A DNA stretch of 35,552 nt from Robiginitomaculum sp. (GCA_002733905.1 NVXK01000028.1:5571-41122), one strand, 5' to 3'. Positions 14,754 to 24,481 are shown, counted from the first letter of the stretch. The notes: generated from the letters alone by a model not told the origin. A program made the numbers and translations.

Positions 14754-15376
14754 AGTTTAGCTTGGAGTGGAAGGGAATTAAGCTCAGCCTAGAGGATCTA
14801 GGAACGGGGTTTGCTATGAGTGGCATGAAAGTCACGCTAATAGGCTTAGTGCCTCTTTTCATGTTCCTTGCCCTTGGTAGTGCTTTTGCTATTAGCCTGA
14901 CCAAAGACCCCAGCATATTACCGTCTCAACTTATCGATAAACCTTTCCCCGAATTTTCACTGCCAGATTTGTTTGACGAAGAACACATGCTGACCAAAGC
15001 AGATATGAGCGGTCAGGTGACACTTGTGAATATATTTGGCTCATGGTGCATGGCCTGTGATTACGAGCATGAAATGCTGATGAGCATTGCCAAAAACAAA
15101 GAATTGCCCATCCTCGGTGTTGATTGGCGCGATACGCGTGTGAAGGGGAAGCGTTGGCTCAAAAAACGTGGTAACCCTTATACCAATGTCGTTTTTGATG
15201 AATTTAGTAAATTCGCGATTGATCTCGGAATAACAGGCGCACCAGAAAGCTTTATTGTCGATAAACGGGGCCAAATTCGCTATAAACATATTGGTCCGAT
15301 CACGCGTAAAAATTGGGATGAAATCCTAAAACCAATTGTGGTAGACTTACAGGCAGAAAAACTGGGGGCAGAATGA
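14750..15376 (+). CDS. ccmG: Thiol:disulfide interchange protein CcmG/DsbE
   Basis: The 208-residue protein has a membrane anchor at about residues 29-50 and a periplasmic thioredoxin-like domain with the redox motif WCMAC (Cys100 and Cys103), followed by the acidic stretch DYEHEM and the GITGAPESFIVD cis-Pro segment typical of CcmG. It reduces apocytochrome c (via CcmH) before haem attachment. The frame is open back to 14630, but the ATG at 14750 overlaps the ccmF stop as ATGA and matches the family start. The cytoplasmic N-terminus of about 28 residues is somewhat longer than usual. Confidence 0.94.
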   Translation: MKFSLEWKGIKLSLEDLGTGFAMSGMKVTLIGLVPLFMFLALGSAFAISLTKDPSILPSQLIDKPFPEFSLPDLFDEEHMLTKADMSGQVTLVNIFGSWCMACDYEHEMLMSIAKNKELPILGVDWRDTRVKGKRWLKKRGNPYTNVVFDEFSKFAIDLGITGAPESFIVDKRGQIRYKHIGPITRKNWDEILKPIVVDLQAEKLGAE

Positions 15377-15846
15377 AACGCATATACACTATAGTTCTCG
15401 TCGCATTTTGTCTGTTTTCTGGCCTGAATACATTTGCCCAAACCACGCCGCACATCAGCGAGGCCGAAGTGGAACAACGTGCGCGCAGTGTCGGAAAATC
15501 TCTGCGCTGTGTCGTCTGCCAAAACCAATCTATTGACGATTCCAATGCGCCGCTGGCTGCGGATATGCGCCTGCTCGTGCGTGAACGTATTCGGGCAGGG
15601 GACCGTAATGAGGATGTGCTTATTTATATGCGCGACCGTTATGGGGATTTCGTACTTCTTAAACCACCATTTCAACCCAATACATATATTCTTTGGTTCG
15701 CACCTATGGGGCTGCTCGTCTTGTTTTTGCTGTGGTATATCGTGCAAACACGCCGCCCGAAACAAAGTGTAAAAATCGCGCAACTCAGTGACGATGAACA
15801 AAAACGCTATGACGCGCTGATAACAAAAATAGAACCAAAATCATAA
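15373..15846 (+). CDS. ccmH: Cytochrome c-type biogenesis protein CcmH
   Basis: The 157-residue protein has a signal peptide (residues 1-22), the haem-lyase redox motif LRCVVCQNQSI (Cys46 and Cys49) and a C-terminal membrane anchor near residues 104-123. This is the short alphaproteobacterial CcmH/CycL form without the TPR domain, which is then a separate CcmI protein. It overlaps ccmG by ATGA, so ccmFGH look translationally coupled. Confidence 0.94.
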   Translation: MKRIYTIVLVAFCLFSGLNTFAQTTPHISEAEVEQRARSVGKSLRCVVCQNQSIDDSNAPLAADMRLLVRERIRAGDRNEDVLIYMRDRYGDFVLLKPPFQPNTYILWFAPMGLLVLFLLWYIVQTRRPKQSVKIAQLSDDEQKRYDALITKIEPKS

Positions 15847-15928
15847 TTTGAACCATATTGAATGTATTGCTCTTGAGGATCAACCAAATGGCACACGATA
15901 ATCGCAGGAGAAAATCAGCCATAATTTT

Positions 15929-15955
15929 CGCTTTTTAAGCGTATTATCAGTTTTT
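15929..15955 (+). terminator. Weak possible terminator after ccmH
   Basis: A short stem CGCTT-TTT-AAGCG (15929-15941) is followed after a spacer by a T-run (CAGTTTTTTATAG). The stem is only five base pairs, so it is a weak candidate. The rest of the 159-bp gap before gdhA shows only AAAGGA as the gdhA ribosome binding site. Confidence 0.25.
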
Positions 15956-16005
15956 TATAGTTTTTATGCTTTTAATCGTCTTGGGCGAAACATAAAGGAT
16001 AGACT

Positions 16006-17358
16006 ATGAGCGATATAAAAGACCCCGATCTAGCAGCATTTATGCAGGGCGTTATACGCCGAAACCCAGGTGAAACGGAATTTCACCAAGCGGTTCAAGA
16101 AGTCGCAATTGATATAATCCCTTATATTAAAGATAATGAGCGCGTCAAAAAAATGCGGATTTTGGAGCGCATGACCGAGCCAGACCGCATTATTTCTTTT
16201 CGCGTCGTTTGGGAAGATGACGCAGGTAATATCCGTGTAAACCGTGGTTACCGTGTGCAACAAAACAATGCGATTGGCCCTTATAAAGGCGGTATTCGTT
16301 TTCACCCAACAGTAACGCAGAGTGTATTGAAATTCCTTGCGTTTGAGCAAGTCCTTAAAAACAGCCTAACAGGCCTACCTTTGGGCGGCGGTAAAGGCGG
16401 TGCAGATTTCAACCCTAAGGGCAAGTCTGACAGCGAAATTATGCGTTTTTGCCAAGCCTTTATGACAGAGCTTTCAAAATATATTGGCCCGAATACTGAT
16501 GTACCTGCTGGTGATATTGGTGTCGGCGGCCGCGAGGTTGGCTATATGTTTGGTCAATACAAACGACTTATGGATCGTTTCGAAGGTGTTCTCACAGGCA
16601 AAGGTGTCGAGTTTGGCGGGTCGGCTATTCGTCCCGAAGCCACAGGCTACGGCGTTGTTTATATGATGGATTGTATGTTGGCCGCAAAAAACGATAGCTT
16701 GAAGGGTAAAGCCTGTACGGTGTCTGGTTCTGGCAATGTCGCGCAATATTGTGCAGAGAAGCTTATTGAGCTTGGCGCTAAAGTTGTCTCTATGTCGGAT
16801 TCTGGCGGCACGATTTATATCAAAGACGGCATGACGAGAGAAAACCTGCAATGGGTTATGGATTTGAAGAACAAACGCTCTGGCCGCATGTCAGAATGTA
16901 CAGAAGGTTTCGGCGCAAAATATTATGAGGGTAATCGCCCTTGGGCCTTACCTTGTGATCTTGCATTCCCGTGTGCAACGCAAAATGAAATTGAAGCTGC
17001 GGATGCACGCGCACTTGTAAAAAATGGCTGTCAGGGTATTTCCGAAGGCGCGAATATGCCAAGCAGTCCTGACGCAATCGATATCATCCGTGATTCTCAT
17101 ATAATGCACGCACCCTCCAAAGCGGCGAATGCAGGTGGTGTCGCTGTATCAGGTTTAGAAATGAGCCAAAACAGCCTTCGCATGTCTTGGTCACGCGAAG
17201 AAGTGGATGCGCATTTGAAAAAAATTATCGTGAATATTCACACACAATGTGTCGCCAAGGGTAAAAACGCTGACGGCAGTATCGACTATTTCAAAGGCGC
17301 AAATATTGCAGGCTTTGATAAAGTCGCGAATGCAATGCTCGCCTATGGCGCGCTCTAG
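16006..17358 (+). CDS. gdhA: NADP-specific glutamate dehydrogenase
   Basis: The 450-residue protein is the length of hexameric class I GDH (E. coli GdhA has 447). It shows the substrate segment GPYKGGIRFHP (residues 91-101), the catalytic-Lys region GGGKGGADFNPKG (127-139), DVPAGDIGVGGREVGYMFG, and the dinucleotide-binding GSGNVAQYCAEK. The Ser after the second strand (VVSMSDSGG) fits NADP preference. It interconverts 2-oxoglutarate plus ammonium and glutamate in the cytoplasm. AAAGGA lies seven bases before the ATG. It ends four bases from the convergent pip gene, with no room for a separate terminator. Confidence 0.97.
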   Translation: MSDIKDPDLAAFMQGVIRRNPGETEFHQAVQEVAIDIIPYIKDNERVKKMRILERMTEPDRIISFRVVWEDDAGNIRVNRGYRVQQNNAIGPYKGGIRFHPTVTQSVLKFLAFEQVLKNSLTGLPLGGGKGGADFNPKGKSDSEIMRFCQAFMTELSKYIGPNTDVPAGDIGVGGREVGYMFGQYKRLMDRFEGVLTGKGVEFGGSAIRPEATGYGVVYMMDCMLAAKNDSLKGKACTVSGSGNVAQYCAEKLIELGAKVVSMSDSGGTIYIKDGMTRENLQWVMDLKNKRSGRMSECTEGFGAKYYEGNRPWALPCDLAFPCATQNEIEAADARALVKNGCQGISEGANMPSSPDAIDIIRDSHIMHAPSKAANAGGVAVSGLEMSQNSLRMSWSREEVDAHLKKIIVNIHTQCVAKGKNADGSIDYFKGANIAGFDKVANAMLAYGAL

Positions 17359-17361
17359 GGG

Positions 17362-18312
17362 TTAATAGCCAAGTTTGTTTGCGACTGTATTTGTGTAATC
17401 GACGAGCACAGAGGCTGTGCTTGGTTCGCGCGAAGCGTGCGCCGCATCTTTGGTGATATTCAAAACCGAATTGCCGTGCGCTTTGTGCAAGGCCCAAGCG
17501 CTTGACGGTGTGCAAATACTGTCAAAACGCCCATGTACGATATATATCGGGATGTGTTTGATCGTGTCAATATTCTCCAGTATTTGACCCTCTGCGATAA
17601 AACATTGATTGGCAAGGTAATAGCATTCGATAATGCCGTTCGCGATGTCTGTAGCTACATTGATATCCACGAGACCCGATTGGGGCGGCATTGTCATGCC
17701 ATTTGCTTCCCAGTTTACAAAATTAAAGGCGGCCTCGGTGCGAATAGCTTCATCATCGCTCTGCACAAGCTCACAATAGGCCGCCAATAAATCGCCACGT
17801 TTTTCAGGCGCGATATAATCACGGTAGGTTTCGTATTCTTCTGGAAAGAGTTTGTGCATACCATTTTGAAAAAGATGATGTAATTCCGCTTTGGTCGAGA
17901 GGAATATACCGCGCAAGATTAAGGCGAGGGCGCGGTCTGGGTGTGCTTGTGCATAAAGAAGCGAAAATGTAGACCCCCAAGAACCGCCAAACACGACCCA
18001 TTTATCAATACCCAAATGTTCACGTAAGGCTTCAACATCTTTAATCAAATCATTCGTTGTATTGTCTTCAATACTAGCCAGAGGCGTCGAACGCCCCGCG
18101 CCGCGTTGGTCGAATAAAATGATACGGTATTTCTCGGGATCAAAAAACTGTCTGTCGGCTTCTGAACACCCTGCCGCAGGGCCACCGTGAAGAAAGATAA
18201 CTGGCAGGCCATTTGGATTGCCGCATTCTTCAACATAAAGCGTGTGCAGGGATGAAACCTCAAACGAGAACACATGATATGGTGCAATGGGGGGGAAGAG
18301 GGCGTTAAGCAT
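17362..18312 (-). CDS. pip: Proline iminopeptidase (alpha/beta hydrolase, S33)
   Basis: The 316-residue protein has the S33 prolyl aminopeptidase signature: oxyanion segment HGGPAAGC, FDQRGAGRS, and the nucleophile elbow GGSWGS (Ser111), with a late GRFDSICTP and a His near the end (KDAAHASREP). It removes N-terminal proline from peptides in the cytoplasm. Two ATGs are possible, 18318 and 18312. The second sits eight bases from AAGG and is preferred; the first would be only three bases away. It lies downstream of aceA on the same strand but behind that operon's terminator, so it is probably transcribed separately. Confidence 0.92.
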   Translation of the reverse strand: MLNALFPPIAPYHVFSFEVSSLHTLYVEECGNPNGLPVIFLHGGPAAGCSEADRQFFDPEKYRIILFDQRGAGRSTPLASIEDNTTNDLIKDVEALREHLGIDKWVVFGGSWGSTFSLLYAQAHPDRALALILRGIFLSTKAELHHLFQNGMHKLFPEEYETYRDYIAPEKRGDLLAAYCELVQSDDEAIRTEAAFNFVNWEANGMTMPPQSGLVDINVATDIANGIIECYYLANQCFIAEGQILENIDTIKHIPIYIVHGRFDSICTPSSAWALHKAHGNSVLNITKDAAHASREPSTASVLVDYTNTVANKLGY

Positions 18313-18382
18313 GAGCATGACCTTAAATAAATATTCTTAGGTCTTGCTATACCAGTCTCGGCGTAAGCGATAGGGACTGGGT

Positions 18383-18422
18383 AAAAAAATCGCCCCCTGC
18401 AATTTAGGGAAAACAGGAGACG
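18383..18422 (-). terminator. Rho-independent terminator of the aceB-aceA operon
   Basis: On the minus strand the arms CGTCTCCTG and CAGGGGGCG (18422-18414 and 18399-18391) form a nine-pair stem with two G-U pairs. The stem is followed by ATTTTTTT (18390-18383). It lies 33 bases after the aceA stop and before pip. Confidence 0.8.
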
Positions 18423-18455
18423 ATTATAGAAGGTGTTTACATGAACCGAAGGTGT

Positions 18456-20078
18456 TTAGGCCACATTACTAAACTGGTTCATTGTATTTTTGTGCCCGCC
18501 TGCTTTGAGGGCGCGCTCTCCACCTACCATCTCTTTGAAAGTATCGCCCAAATCAGAGCCTACTTCGTGTTGATGTTTCACGGCTGAAACACCGCCGCGA
18601 ATTTCTTCGCGTTGGATTGTATTGACATAGGCCATCATTTTATCATCGCCAAAATACCCGATTGAAAGATCATCCATGAACTTCGCAGTCATGTGGAATG
18701 TTGGTAAGGTGATAAGGTTATGGAATACACCTGCACGTGCTGCGATATCTGTTTGGAAGCTACGAAGACGAGAATTTGCTTCTAGGCCAATTTCTGTATC
18801 GTCAAAACGCGCTGACATAAGTTCATTGCCATCTGGGTATTCAGACGCAGTGATTTTACCGCTTTCAATCCACTCTTCACGCACTTGAGCGCGCAAGTTT
18901 AGCGTCCAGTTAAACGAAGGTGAGTTGTTATATGTCAGTTTTGCATTGGGAACCGCTTCACGGATTTTATTGACCATGTCTGCGATAACATCAACATTTG
19001 GTGTTGCTGTTTCAATCCATAAAAGATCAGCACCGCCGAGCGTTAGGCTGGCAATACAGTCTTCGATAACGCGTTCAGTGCCAGTATTTGCTTGGAATTT
19101 GTAAAGACCATTCGCAAGACGAACAGGCTTGACGAGCTTGCCGTCCAGTTTGATCGCGACTTCGCCGTCGTTCAAATTGTCAAAAGAGAGAACCTCTTCT
19201 GATTCAAGCCATTTTGTGTATTCCGATGCCAAATCGCCAGGGCTTTGGGACACAGGGATTTTCTGTGTCAAACCAGCACCTAGGCTGTCGGTACGTGCAA
19301 CGATGACGCCATCATCAATCCCCATTTCTTCAAACGCCATGCGTACAGCACGGAGTTTTTCAATGAAGTCTTCGCGAGGCACCGTTACTTTACCGTCTTG
19401 GTGTCCACACTGCTTGGCATCGGAAACTTGGTTTTCGATTTGGATACAACATGCACCCGCTTCGATCATTTTTTTAGACAAAAGATATGTGGCATGTACA
19501 TTGCCAAAGCCTGCATCAATATCGGCAATAATTGGCACAACATTTGTTTCAAACCCGTCAATTTCTGCGATTGCCGCGTCAACAGCCTTAGCGTCGCCGC
19601 TTTCTTTCGCAGTTTTCAAAATTGCAAAAAGGTCATTCAGTTCAACTTCATCCGCTTGACGAAGTGACATGTAGATTTCGTTGATAAGCTCTGGCACAGA
19701 TGTTTTCTCGTGCATGCTTTGATCTGGCAAATGTCCAAATTGATTGCGAAGACCCGCAACCATCCAACCTGAAAGATATACATAAACACCTTTTGTTGTA
19801 CCTTTGGAACGCTTCACGGATTTGATCATTTGTTGCGCGTGGAAGCCAGACCAACAGCCAAGGCTTTGGGTGAATTTCGAGCTATCTTTGTCATAAATCG
19901 CCATGTCTTGACGCATAATTGTCGCCATGTCTTTGGCAATGTCCAAATGTGTTTTATACGTGTTTTGAATGCGTAGCTGTACAAGGTCATCAATGCTGAT
20001 ATCACCCGGTGCGCTTCCATTTGGGTAGCGTTTCGAAAACTGTTGTTTAATCTCATTATAGGATTGGCGTTGTGTCAT
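18456..20078 (-). CDS. aceA: Isocitrate lyase (long form)
   Basis: The 540-residue protein carries the isocitrate lyase active-site motif in the form KQCGHQ (residues 222-227, catalytic Cys224) and the upstream PIIADIDAGFGN metal-binding region. It is about 100 residues longer than the E. coli enzyme and matches the long bacterial type known from Pseudomonas and Acinetobacter. It splits isocitrate into glyoxylate and succinate, allowing growth on acetate and fatty acids. It is the second gene of an operon 34 bases behind aceB, and both genes have an AAGGACAG ribosome binding site. A clear terminator follows. Confidence 0.97.
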   Translation of the reverse strand: MTQRQSYNEIKQQFSKRYPNGSAPGDISIDDLVQLRIQNTYKTHLDIAKDMATIMRQDMAIYDKDSSKFTQSLGCWSGFHAQQMIKSVKRSKGTTKGVYVYLSGWMVAGLRNQFGHLPDQSMHEKTSVPELINEIYMSLRQADEVELNDLFAILKTAKESGDAKAVDAAIAEIDGFETNVVPIIADIDAGFGNVHATYLLSKKMIEAGACCIQIENQVSDAKQCGHQDGKVTVPREDFIEKLRAVRMAFEEMGIDDGVIVARTDSLGAGLTQKIPVSQSPGDLASEYTKWLESEEVLSFDNLNDGEVAIKLDGKLVKPVRLANGLYKFQANTGTERVIEDCIASLTLGGADLLWIETATPNVDVIADMVNKIREAVPNAKLTYNNSPSFNWTLNLRAQVREEWIESGKITASEYPDGNELMSARFDDTEIGLEANSRLRSFQTDIAARAGVFHNLITLPTFHMTAKFMDDLSIGYFGDDKMMAYVNTIQREEIRGGVSAVKHQHEVGSDLGDTFKEMVGGERALKAGGHKNTMNQFSNVA

Positions 20079-20112
20079 TTTACTGTCCTTTAGTCGTGTG
20101 TAGTAAGGTGGT

Positions 20113-21753
20113 TTAAGATAATTTTTGGAGCTGGTCGTAAGCAGGCAAAGTCAGGAAATCGACGAAATCGACTGACGTCGCTGTCTTGGTGAAAATCTCG
20201 GCTGCCTTGGTGAAATGTCCTTTGCTGAATGCTTCCGCACTCATGCTTTTTTCTATTTTGCCGATTTCTTCTTTTAGGGTTTTGTCAAACACAGCCGATG
20301 TCATTTTCGTTGTGCTGCCATCTGCAAGCTCAATACTTGCGCCGTGACGAAGCCACTGCCAAATTTGTGAGCGTGAAATTTCAGCCGTAGCCGCATCTTC
20401 CATAAGATTATGGATCGGCACTGCGCCGCGACCCGAAAGCCACGCAGCAATATAAGTGATGCCAACAGAAATATTCGTACGCAAACCACCCTCGGTAATT
20501 TTACCTTGATGCGGGGCCAGCATTGAACTTTCTGGTACATGCGGGTTAACTTGCTTGCGTAAAATTTGATGCGGTAATGGCATGTGTTCATTAAAGACTT
20601 CTGTTGCAACTGCAACAAGAGCGGGATGCGCCACCCATGTACCGTCATGACCCGCCATAACTTCGCGTTCTTTATCCGCACGTACTTTTGCAAAGGCTGC
20701 GTCATTGGCGGCTTCATCGCCTTTTACAGGGATTTGTGCGGCCATGCCGCCCATTGCGTGGGCGCGACGACGATGACATGTTTCAATCAGTTTAAGGCTA
20801 TAGGCACGTAAAAACGCTTTATCCATACCCACGTCTGCGCGGTCTGGCAGTACATAATCTTTGTGATTACGCATGGTTTTGATATAGCTGAAAATATAAT
20901 CCCAACGGCCACAGTTTAGGCCCGTGATATGGCTTTTTAGCTCAAATAAGATTTCGTCCATTTCGAACGCAGCAGGAAGAGTTTCGATCAAGACTGTCGA
21001 TTTAATCGTACCATGATCAATACCTGCAAATGTTTGTGCAAAATTGAAAACATCATTCCAAAGACGCGCTTCTTTATGGCTTTCAAGTTTTGGCAAATAG
21101 TAGAACGGGCCAATTTCTTTATCAGCAAGAATTTTGCCATTGTGGAAAATGTGCAAACCAAAATCAAACAAACTTGCAGACATTGGACGACCATCAACGG
21201 TAATATTTGCTTCTAACAAATGCCAACCACGAGGGCGTACAAGCATTGTCGCTGTTGTCTCGTTTAGTGCATAATCTTTACCGCGCGCTTCGTCTCTCAG
21301 TGTCAATGTGCCGCGTGCATAATCATGCATATTGATCTGACCTTGGATCATATTGTCAAAGGTCGGAGACGTTGCATCTTCGAAATCGGCCATGAACATT
21401 TTTGCACCGCAATTCAGTGCATTGATCATCATTTTACGGTCAACGGGGCCTGTGATTTCTACGCGGCGATCGCGTAGGGCAGGCGGTATAGGGTCCACCT
21501 CCCACATGCTAGCACGCACATGGGAAGTTTCTGGGAGGAAAGTTGGAAACTCACCATAGTCAAACCGTTCTTGGCGGTCTTGGCGATCTTCGAGTAAATT
21601 ACGGCGTTGACGACCAAAGCGGCGCTCTAGGTCGGCAAGAAATAACAGTGCGTCAGGGGTGAGGATGTTCTCATAGCCTGGCTTTAAAGGCGCGACGACT
21701 TTTGCTAACACCCGGTGACGTGGAAGGGGCTGTTTTTGTGTTTGCAGTGTCAT
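20113..21753 (-). CDS. aceB: Malate synthase A
   Basis: The 546-residue protein matches malate synthase A in length and motifs: GAKMFMADFEDATSP, TMLVRPRGWHLLE, VLIETLPAAFEMDEILFEL and GRGAVPIHNLMEDAATAEIS. It condenses glyoxylate with acetyl-CoA to malate, completing the glyoxylate shunt with AceA. The frame is open to 21927, but the ATG at 21753 has AAAGGACAG upstream and begins where homology to the family starts. It is divergent from the ScfR-like regulator at 21887; the 133-bp gap contains repeated TTGTAAA elements. Confidence 0.97.
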   Translation of the reverse strand: MTLQTQKQPLPRHRVLAKVVAPLKPGYENILTPDALLFLADLERRFGRQRRNLLEDRQDRQERFDYGEFPTFLPETSHVRASMWEVDPIPPALRDRRVEITGPVDRKMMINALNCGAKMFMADFEDATSPTFDNMIQGQINMHDYARGTLTLRDEARGKDYALNETTATMLVRPRGWHLLEANITVDGRPMSASLFDFGLHIFHNGKILADKEIGPFYYLPKLESHKEARLWNDVFNFAQTFAGIDHGTIKSTVLIETLPAAFEMDEILFELKSHITGLNCGRWDYIFSYIKTMRNHKDYVLPDRADVGMDKAFLRAYSLKLIETCHRRRAHAMGGMAAQIPVKGDEAANDAAFAKVRADKEREVMAGHDGTWVAHPALVAVATEVFNEHMPLPHQILRKQVNPHVPESSMLAPHQGKITEGGLRTNISVGITYIAAWLSGRGAVPIHNLMEDAATAEISRSQIWQWLRHGASIELADGSTTKMTSAVFDKTLKEEIGKIEKSMSAEAFSKGHFTKAAEIFTKTATSVDFVDFLTLPAYDQLQKLS

Positions 21754-21838
21754 TGCTCTGTCCTTTTGTTTCGTATGAACCTTATGCATACGCAGGAAAA
21801 TCCGAGATGACCAGAAACAACGGGTGCAAAAGTATGTC

Positions 21839-21877
21839 TTGTAAACTTTGTTCTTGTAAACTTGTAAATTTTGTAAA
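21839..21877 (+). promoter_or_regulatory. Candidate ScfR/RamB operator: four TTGTAAA repeats
   Basis: TTGTAAA occurs four times at 21839, 21854, 21862 and 21871, in the gap between aceB and the regulator gene and ending ten bases before the regulator ATG. RamB and PccR, which are related regulators, bind TTTGCAAA-type sites; TTGTAAA differs by one base from part of that core. A TGCAAAA also occurs at about 21824. Autoregulation and aceBA control are inferred from position only. Confidence 0.5.
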
Positions 21878-21886
21878 TAATGAGGC

Positions 21887-23317
21887 ATGACCAACACGCA
21901 ACAAAAATTGATGATCGGCCCTCGCATACGGCGCTTGCGGCAGTCGCTCGGATTAACGCAGGCTGTTATGGCTGCGGATCTCGATATTTCGACCAGTTAT
22001 ATGAATTTGATCGAGCGTAATCAGCGCCCCATGAGCGCCAAGGTCTTGTTGCGGCTTGCCGATGTGTACGAGATTGATATCTCAACCCTTTCCCCACAAT
22101 CTGATCTGCGCCTCGTGCGTGAATTGAACGAAGTCCTAAAGCAGCCTGCCTATAAAGAATTTTCGATTTCGAAGTCGGAAGCCGAAGATTGCATTAATAC
22201 CAGCCCCGATTTTGTAAAAGCTTTCTTGGCGGTTCATGCCCGCGCAGAGGATATGACGGTTCGCACAAGCTTGATCGATGATCCGCTTTCGGATCGTGAT
22301 AATGTAGAATTACGTCAAGGCGGGGTGAGCGCTGTAGACAGCGTGCGTGTTTTTATTCACGAGAACAGTAATTATTTCGATGCCATAGATCGTGCCGCAG
22401 AAGATTTAGCCGATGATTTAGGCTTGGCGACTCGCCAACCACAAATCGCGCTCAGTGACCGCTTGGCCAATGAGCACGGCATTCGTGTACGCATTACGCC
22501 TGCGGATATTCTGCCGGGTAAATTAAGCGCGTTCGATCCACATTCAAAGCGCCTTGATCTCTCCGAGCTTATGCCGCAATCGGGGCGGCGTTTTCAGATT
22601 GCCTATCATATTGCTTTGCTTGAGCACCGTCATATTATTGATGCCATTATTGCCAAGGCGTCCCTGCCAAGCAAAGAGGCAGAGGACTTGGCGCGGGTTA
22701 GCCTTGCCAATTATTTTGCAGCGGCCACGCTTATGCCGTATAAACGCATGTTGAGCGCGGCGGAGAATGACGGTTATGATGTCGAATTGCTGTCGCGGCG
22801 TTTTGATACGAGTTATGAGCAAACGGCCCATAGATTGACGACGCTCCATCGACGTGGTCAGCGCGGTATTCCATTCTTCTTTGTGCGTGTGGATATGGCA
22901 GGGAATGTGTCCAAACGCTTTAGCGATGGTCGTTTTCATTTCTCGCGTTTTGGCGGGGCCTGTCCTTTGTGGAATATTCATGCCTGTTTTAAAACACCGG
23001 GAGAAACCTTGCCCCAGATTATTGAAATGCCAGACGGTGTGCAATATTTCAGTGTGGCCCGCGCCGTACTTCGCCCCGGCGGTTCTCACGGGGAACGCGC
23101 ACAAATGATTGCTATTGGTTTGGGGTGCGAATTAAAACACGCGGACAGACTTGTCTATTCCAAATCCATTCCCATGACAGAGCCAACCCCGATTGGTGTG
23201 AACTGTTATGTGTGTGAGCGCCAAGCGTGTGGGTCTCGCGCCCATGCCCCTATTCATCGCAAGCTACAATTTGACGAACGTAGCCGTGGTCAATCCATGT
23301 TTAAGTTTGAGGACTGA
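21887..23317 (+). CDS. ScfR/RamB-type short-chain acyl-CoA transcriptional regulator
   Basis: The 476-residue protein has an XRE-type helix-turn-helix at residues 11-66 (GLTQAVMAADLDISTSYMNL), a degenerate ImmA/IrrE-like (DUF955) region around YHIALLEHRH lacking an intact HEXXH, and the C-terminal short-chain fatty-acyl regulator domain with a Cys-rich finger (CYVCERQAC, Cys440/443/448). Family members such as RamB and PccR sense acyl-CoA status and control acetate and propionate genes. It is divergent from aceB, the classic partner. The GAGG before the ATG is only one base away, so translation may be leaderless or start differently. The end overlaps the convergent CaiB-type gene by 17 bases. 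Confidence 0.9.
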   Translation: MTNTQQKLMIGPRIRRLRQSLGLTQAVMAADLDISTSYMNLIERNQRPMSAKVLLRLADVYEIDISTLSPQSDLRLVRELNEVLKQPAYKEFSISKSEAEDCINTSPDFVKAFLAVHARAEDMTVRTSLIDDPLSDRDNVELRQGGVSAVDSVRVFIHENSNYFDAIDRAAEDLADDLGLATRQPQIALSDRLANEHGIRVRITPADILPGKLSAFDPHSKRLDLSELMPQSGRRFQIAYHIALLEHRHIIDAIIAKASLPSKEAEDLARVSLANYFAAATLMPYKRMLSAAENDGYDVELLSRRFDTSYEQTAHRLTTLHRRGQRGIPFFFVRVDMAGNVSKRFSDGRFHFSRFGGACPLWNIHACFKTPGETLPQIIEMPDGVQYFSVARAVLRPGGSHGERAQMIAIGLGCELKHADRLVYSKSIPMTEPTPIGVNCYVCERQACGSRAHAPIHRKLQFDERSRGQSMFKFED

Positions 23318-24326
23318 ATTTAGGTGCGATTGGTGGGGTCAGCGCATTTTCGCCATGCCGTGCTTTGTTCTGTTTGTGATGAGGGGCTTCTTCATAAGAC
23401 AATACAGGGGTGACGCAGGCATCGGATGCATCAAATATATCTTCCCACTCTGACCTTGGTTTTGAGGCAAAACATGTGGTGAGGGTTTCGATTTGAACCT
23501 CCCAAAGGGCAGAATCGTGCTGTCCGCCAAAGGCGTGTTCCTCAAGGCCTAGCAACTGTAGCATTTGCGTGTAAAACTGCGGCTCAAGACAACCAGCAGC
23601 CATATAGCCCCCATCTTGTGTCGTGTAACATCGGTAATAAGGGCGAGAGCCGTCTAAAAGATTGTTGGCACGCCCTGTATTCCACATTCCGATATGACTA
23701 AGCGAGTGGACAATGCCGAGCATGGACATTGTACCGTCAACAATACTGGCGTCTATGATTTGACCTTTACCCGTTGTGCCGCGTGCGATCAGCGCACTTA
23801 AAATACCCATAATCAAAAATAGCGATCCACCCCCATAGTCCCCCACAAGATTTAGTGGTGGCACAGGTGGCTGATCTGCGTCGCCCATGGCGAGCAGAGC
23901 GCCGCTCAGGCCGATATAATTAATGTCGTGACCTGCTTTGTGTGCCCACGGCCCATCCTGCCCCCATCCTGTCATACGGCCATAAATCAACTTTGGATTA
24001 ACCGCGAGGCAATCATCTGGGCCAAGCCCGAGCCGTTCTGCAACGCCTGGGCGGCTACCTTCGATCAGAATGTCGGTGGTTTTAAGCATTTCTAATATGG
24101 TTTCTCGTGCGTCGTCTTGGCGAAGGTCAAGCATGAGTTGTTTTTTGCCGCGATTTTCTACCGTCAAAGTCATGCTACCCGATTTTACAATACGTGTGAC
24201 CGACGCACCTAAATCAGAGAGGAGTTGCCCTGCATAGGGTATGGGGCCAATACCTGATAGTTCGAGTATGTTCAGGCCAGCTAAAGGCCCAACTGAAGGG
24301 GAGTGATGAGTAGAGGAATTGTTCAT
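23301..24326 (-). CDS. CaiB/BaiF family protein, alpha-methylacyl-CoA racemase-like
   Basis: This 341-residue class III CoA-transferase fold protein has LAGLNILELSGIGPIPYAGQ at the N-terminus and GRMTGWGQDGPWAHKAGHD (His133), then LNLVGDYGGGS (Asp163). The His and Asp pair is the acid/base set used by alpha-methylacyl-CoA racemase, which inverts 2-methylacyl-CoA stereochemistry before beta-oxidation. It is slightly shorter than typical family members (about 360-380). No Shine-Dalgarno is visible at the ATG. Other members are true CoA transferases, so the racemase call is likely but not certain. Confidence 0.85.
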   Translation of the reverse strand: MNNSSTHHSPSVGPLAGLNILELSGIGPIPYAGQLLSDLGASVTRIVKSGSMTLTVENRGKKQLMLDLRQDDARETILEMLKTTDILIEGSRPGVAERLGLGPDDCLAVNPKLIYGRMTGWGQDGPWAHKAGHDINYIGLSGALLAMGDADQPPVPPLNLVGDYGGGSLFLIMGILSALIARGTTGKGQIIDASIVDGTMSMLGIVHSLSHIGMWNTGRANNLLDGSRPYYRCYTTQDGGYMAAGCLEPQFYTQMLQLLGLEEHAFGGQHDSALWEVQIETLTTCFASKPRSEWEDIFDASDACVTPVLSYEEAPHHKQNKARHGENALTPPIAPKFSPQT

Positions 24327-24481
24327 ATTATTTTGCTTTGCTGTGGAGAAGACTAGAAAATATTAACATATTGCGTTTAACCTTGTTATATATGGGGGGT
24401 GTGGATGATTCGACGAAGCGAAAACTTCGTTACTTAAATTGGGGCACTTTAAACTTACGACATATGTCGAAGGAGGTACTC

